Shown: piece by piece, positions 61,228-64,000 of the stretch
How the letters are laid out: the number at the start of each line of letters is the position of its first letter
Numbering within the stretch: position 1 is the stretch's first letter
Origin: Methanomassiliicoccaceae archaeon DOK
GTDB lineage: Archaea > Thermoplasmatota > Thermoplasmata > Methanomassiliicoccales > Methanomethylophilaceae
Assembly (NCBI GenBank): GCA_009911715.1
Contig: CP047880.1
Span: 1,178,001-1,242,000, forward strand
Direction of reading: 5' to 3'
Length of the DNA stretch: 64,000 bases
Position numbers and translations under genes: made by a program
The notes under the pieces: generated by a model
What the model saw: only the letters and a program-made list of their open reading frames with translations
Database searches by the model: none
What the model was told of the DNA's origin: nothing

Positions 61228-61812
61228 TCAGATGCCCATCTTCTTCCTGACATCCTCATCGAACATGAAGATGATCATGAAGAGGTAGACGATGGCGTAA
61301 CAGATGGCCTTGACGATGTCGACCACGTCTCCACCGATGCCGAGGAGGCTTCCGATGAAGAGGATGACGAAGATGATCAGGAGGATGATCCAGAGGATCT
61401 TGTCGAAGTTGGTAGTCTTTCCGTCGTTGACCTTTCCGCCGATCCATGCGATGATGATACCGAGGATGATCCAGACGACGAACGTCGCAAGAGCGGTCTC
61501 GCCCACGACTGCGTATCCGATCAGTGCGAACAGGTTGATGATGACGGTCGTGACTCCGACGATCCTGACGTAGTTACCCAGGACGTCGATCTTTGCGGAG
61601 ATTGTTCCATTGCGGACCTTGTTTCCGAACAGGAAGTACAGGATTGCCGCAATCAGGCTACCGATTCCAGCGACAACGTAACCAGCGTTGTCGGAGAGGG
61701 AGCCGGTGGCTCCTGCGCCATTCCAGATGTCCATGATGGCCGAAATTATCATCAGAATTCCGATGATGAAGAACGCCCATCCGGCGATTTTTGTGTTGTC
61801 GAAGAATGACAT
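61228..61812 (-). CDS. Multi-pass membrane protein of unknown function
   Basis: 194 residues from the ATG at 61812; a minus-strand TTTATATA at about 61838-61846 gives a leaderless start. About six hydrophobic segments (AGWAFFIIGILMIISAIM, YVVAGIGSLIAAILYFLFG, VGVTTVIINLFALIGYAVVG, ATFVVWIILGIIIAWIGG, ILWIILLIIFVILFIGSL, AICYAIVYLFMIIFMF). It ends in the charged tail DEDVRKKMGI. No family identified. Clusters with two DUF308-like proteins, so a shared envelope role is conceivable. Confidence 0.75.
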   Translation of the reverse strand: MSFFDNTKIAGWAFFIIGILMIISAIMDIWNGAGATGSLSDNAGYVVAGIGSLIAAILYFLFGNKVRNGTISAKIDVLGNYVRIVGVTTVIINLFALIGYAVVGETALATFVVWIILGIIIAWIGGKVNDGKTTNFDKILWIILLIIFVILFIGSLLGIGGDVVDIVKAICYAIVYLFMIIFMFDEDVRKKMGI

Positions 61813-61969
61813 GCTTTGTAGAATCGCTATCGCTTCTATATAAATTTGAACGCAGTACAAAATTAGTAGCTGGACGTTTAGGAAAGGTTAAATATTTGAA
61901 ACCGAGAAACCTCCGCATTCCGTCCATTTGTGGTGAACCTTAATTTAATGGGAGGCCGATTCGCGACTC

Positions 61970-62368
61970 ATGGTTTACTCATGTCCGGTTGAGAGCGACC
62001 CCAGAGACAAGCTGGAGGACTTCGTAAGGAACCCCGATTTCAAGGTCATCGCAGGCCTGAGGACGGAGGGCCTCGAAGGGCTCATCGGTCTCGTCACGGC
62101 CGAGATCAGGAGGCAGGAGCCGGAGTCGAAGACCATCCTCGTCGACAGGGAGGTCATGAGCGACAACGGCATCGACTTCCCCAAGGACCTGGAGAGGTAC
62201 TTCAAGCAGGAGATGTCGGCCGGCATCAGATGCAACTTCCTGCTCTGCGACGACCTCCCCGTGGTCAACTGGCAGTCCGCGCTCCTGGGCCTGAAGGGTG
62301 CAGACGCGCAGGTGTACTGCTTCTCGGTCGCCTGCAGGCAGATCCCGTCCTGCTCGAAGATGCTCTGA
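61970..62368 (+). CDS. Hypothetical soluble protein
   Basis: 132 residues. TTTAATG-type TATA sequence at 61941-61950 sits ~25 bp before the ATG, so leaderless. Alpha/beta-like pattern: DFKVIAGLRTEGLEGLIGLV, SKTILVDREV, CNFLLCDDLPVVNWQSAL, AQVYCFSVACRQIPSC. Five cysteines, three near the C-terminus. No family recognised. It converges on hemD. The strong promoter context and coherent composition make it a likely real gene. Confidence 0.65.
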   Translation: MVYSCPVESDPRDKLEDFVRNPDFKVIAGLRTEGLEGLIGLVTAEIRRQEPESKTILVDREVMSDNGIDFPKDLERYFKQEMSAGIRCNFLLCDDLPVVNWQSALLGLKGADAQVYCFSVACRQIPSCSKML

Positions 62369-62430
62369 TTATCTCAAAATGCAAAATGAAGTCCGGGTCC
62401 GTCACGTCACGACGGACCCGGCGATAGTTT

Positions 62431-63201
62431 TCAGGACTCCGGGAAGGCGGCCTTTATCGCCAGGAGCATGTCGTGGAACGTCGTGTCCTCTGGCACGATG
62501 TCGGGCTTGAACCCCAGGCTCTCCAGCCTCTCCGACGTCGGTCTGCCTATGGCGGCGATCTTTATCTGGCGGAGGTACTCGTCACCCTTCTCCTTGCCGT
62601 AGTGCTCCTCGAGATGCCTTATGAACGAGGATGCCGACATCGGCGACGTGAACGCCATGACGTCCATCTGGGCCCTCTTCACAGCGATCATCATGTGGAG
62701 GAGCGCCGGGCACATGCCGACCTCCTTGAGCTTGTAGGACGCGATGTCCACCAGGTCCGCCCCGGCTGCCCTGAGGCCGTCCGAGAGCACGTCCGAACCG
62801 CTGTCGGAGCGTATGACGACGATCCTCCTGCCGGACGCCTCCCCTTTGAGGAGGTCGACCAGGCCGTAGGACGAGAAGTCCTCCGGGACGGCGTCGACCT
62901 GGAACCCGGCGGCGGTCAGCCTCTTGGTGGTGGCCGGGCCGATGGATACGATCTTCGCCCCCTGGAAGACGCCCACGAGACGGTCGCCGAAGTACTTCTG
63001 GCACTGCTCCACCGCGGTGGACGACCCGAAGACCACGACGCACCCGTCGGTCACGGAGTCCTCCAGCCTCTTGAACTCCGACTCGTCCCCCGGCATGATT
63101 TCCAGGGACGGCGCGGCCATGACGTCGAACCCGAGGTCCCTGGCCTCCTGCACCGAGTCCTTGATCCTCACGGACGGACGGGTGAAGCCTACGGTGGTCA
63201 C
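62431..63201 (-). CDS. hemD: Uroporphyrinogen-III synthase
   Basis: 256 residues from a GTG at 63201 overlapping the cobA stop (GTGA). It has the two-lobed HemD pattern with low conservation: VGFTRPS at the N-terminus, VVVFGSSTAVEQCQKYF, KIVSIGPATTKRLTAAGF, GRRIVVIRSDSG, LVDIASYKL, VMAFTSPMSASSFIRHL and IAAIGRPTSERLESLGF. It converts hydroxymethylbilane to uroporphyrinogen III, the branch-point tetrapyrrole for B12 and F430. Coupled to cobA, so flux to precorrin-2 is set by one operon. Confidence 0.92.
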   Translation of the reverse strand: MTTVGFTRPSVRIKDSVQEARDLGFDVMAAPSLEIMPGDESEFKRLEDSVTDGCVVVFGSSTAVEQCQKYFGDRLVGVFQGAKIVSIGPATTKRLTAAGFQVDAVPEDFSSYGLVDLLKGEASGRRIVVIRSDSGSDVLSDGLRAAGADLVDIASYKLKEVGMCPALLHMMIAVKRAQMDVMAFTSPMSASSFIRHLEEHYGKEKGDEYLRQIKIAAIGRPTSERLESLGFKPDIVPEDTTFHDMLLAIKAAFPES

Positions 63202-63941
63202 GCGAGGTCCCCCAGGATGTCGCGGACCTTCGCGACGGAGCCGATGACCATGATTCCCGGGGGCTCCAGCTCGTTGTCCCTTATCGCGGCCTCCAGTCCG
63301 GACACCGTCGTGACAGCGACCTTCTGCTCCGGGGTCGAGCCCTTGGAGATGATCGCAGCGGGCATGTCGGGTGACATGCCCCCCTCTATGAGCTGCTGGG
63401 AGATGTGGCCCGCGTTCCCCAGACCCATCAGGATCACCAGGGTCCCGTGCCCTCCGACGAGGGCCTTCCAGTCGACCCTGTCCTCGGTGCGGTCGGCCTT
63501 CTCGTGGCCTGTGATGAAAGTCACCAGAGATGTGTGGTCCCTGTGGGTCACAGGGATCCCTGCCAGCTCCGGGACGGAGATCGAGGACGACACGCCGGGG
63601 ACGACATGGACCTCCGCGCCCGCCTTCCTGAGCTCCTCGGCCTCCTCGGCCCCGCGGCCGAAGAGGAACGGGTCGCCGCCTTTGAGACGGACCACGGTCT
63701 TCCCCTCCTGGGCGTATTTGACCAGCAGCTCGTTGGTCTGCCACTGGCTGAGATGATGGTCCCTGGCCCTCTTGCCCGCGTCGATGAGCTCGGCATCCGG
63801 CCTGCACTCCTTCAGCAGGTCGGGGTTGGCGAGGGCGTCGTACATCACGACGTCCGCCTCCCTCAGGAGCTGCAGCCCCTTGATCGTGAACAGCCCGGGG
63901 TCCCCGGGACCGGCTCCAACCAGATACACCTTGCCTGTCAA
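63198..63941 (-). CDS. cobA: Uroporphyrinogen-III C-methyltransferase (SUMT)
   Basis: 247 residues from a TTG at 63941 that overlaps the TGA of the upstream gene (TTGA). Motifs: LVGAGPGDPGLFTIKG, VMYDALANPDLL, VVRLKGGDPFLFGRGAEEA, PGVSSSISVPELAGIPVTHRD, ITGHE and LMGLGNAGHI. Single-domain SUMT, not fused to a CysG dehydrogenase. It adds SAM methyls at C2 and C7 to make precorrin-2. Conserved arrangement with hemD. Confidence 0.94.
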   Translation of the reverse strand: MTGKVYLVGAGPGDPGLFTIKGLQLLREADVVMYDALANPDLLKECRPDAELIDAGKRARDHHLSQWQTNELLVKYAQEGKTVVRLKGGDPFLFGRGAEEAEELRKAGAEVHVVPGVSSSISVPELAGIPVTHRDHTSLVTFITGHEKADRTEDRVDWKALVGGHGTLVILMGLGNAGHISQQLIEGGMSPDMPAAIISKGSTPEQKVAVTTVSGLEAAIRDNELEPPGIMVIGSVAKVRDILGDLA

Positions 63942-64000
63942 ATCGTGTCCCTCCTTCCTGTGAGATAGTCAGAGATGTCCAGGAGCTCGTCCATGACGTA
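63938..64000 (-). CDS. C-terminal tail of an upstream coupled gene (truncated by window edge)
   Basis: Twenty residues are visible, ending DISDYLTGRRDTI before TGA, with a helical, charged look. The stop overlaps the cobA TTG start, so it is in the same operon. Identity cannot be read from this tail. Candidates from operon logic are hemC, a precorrin-2 dehydrogenase or another early tetrapyrrole gene. Confidence 0.6.
   Translation of the reverse strand, partial: YVMDELLDISDYLTGRRDTI

Overview
This window most probably comes from a methanogenic archaeon of the order Methanomassiliicoccales (Thermoplasmata), likely a host-associated Methanomethylophilaceae-type strain. This is inferred from gene content. 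There is a complete five-gene coenzyme F430 operon (a methanogen/ANME signature), a full anaerobic cobalamin ring pathway, archaeal TATA boxes about 25 bp upstream of many ATG codons (leaderless genes), and a large set of adhesin-like beta-helix and BspA-type LRR surface proteins of the kind found in gut methanogens. The DNA is GC-rich, except for a few AT-rich patches that look foreign. I saw no tRNA, rRNA or CRISPR array.

Layout. (1) 1-24.5 kb is an island of six giant secreted, membrane-anchored beta-helix proteins in tandem on the + strand. They form two families: type A (genes 1-2) and type B (genes 3-6). Each family has its own C-terminal anchor and its own conserved 3' hairpin element. 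All four type B genes have a G9-G11 homopolymer in the 5' leader, followed by a hairpin that sequesters the ribosome-binding site. (2) 24.5-30.1 kb is a mobile/accessory segment: two tandem-RHH regulators, a tyrosine recombinase with three apparent core-binding repeats, and an AT-rich ATPase plus PD-(D/E)XK-like gene pair flanked by 173-bp direct repeats. (3) 30.1-34 kb holds small metabolic and unknown genes and a BspA-like LRR surface protein. (4) 34-39.2 kb is the cfbC-cfbA-cfbE-cfbD-cfbB operon (minus strand). (5) 39.3-43.8 kb holds a methyltransferase, a hydrolase, an RsuA/RluF-type pseudouridine synthase coupled to a GNAT gene, and a pirin. (6) 44-48.2 kb is a cobalt ECF transporter (cbiMN fusion, cbiQ, two long cbiO). 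(7) 48.5-57.1 kb has divergent cobalamin operons: cbiL-F-H-C (minus) and cbiD-G-JET-A (plus). (8) 57.2-62.4 kb has a membrane GTPase, a hairpin-dense noncoding stretch, DUF308-like membrane proteins, a parvulin and unknown genes. (9) 62.4-64 kb holds hemD and cobA, plus the tail of an upstream coupled gene.

How the genes fit together. hemD and cobA feed uroporphyrinogen III toward precorrin-2/sirohydrochlorin. The duplicated CbiX-type chelatase in the cfb operon is the only metal chelatase seen, so it may insert both Ni (F430) and Co (B12). The cbiMNQO transporter supplies cobalt. A palindrome, TTGG-N9-CCAA, sits next to the TATA box at the cbiM and cbiL promoters and at a third promoter that reads through a possible structured RNA. 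This suggests one metal- or corrinoid-responsive regulon. Parts not seen here: precorrin-2 dehydrogenase (unless it is the truncated gene at the right edge), CbiB, CbiP and the nucleotide-loop genes.
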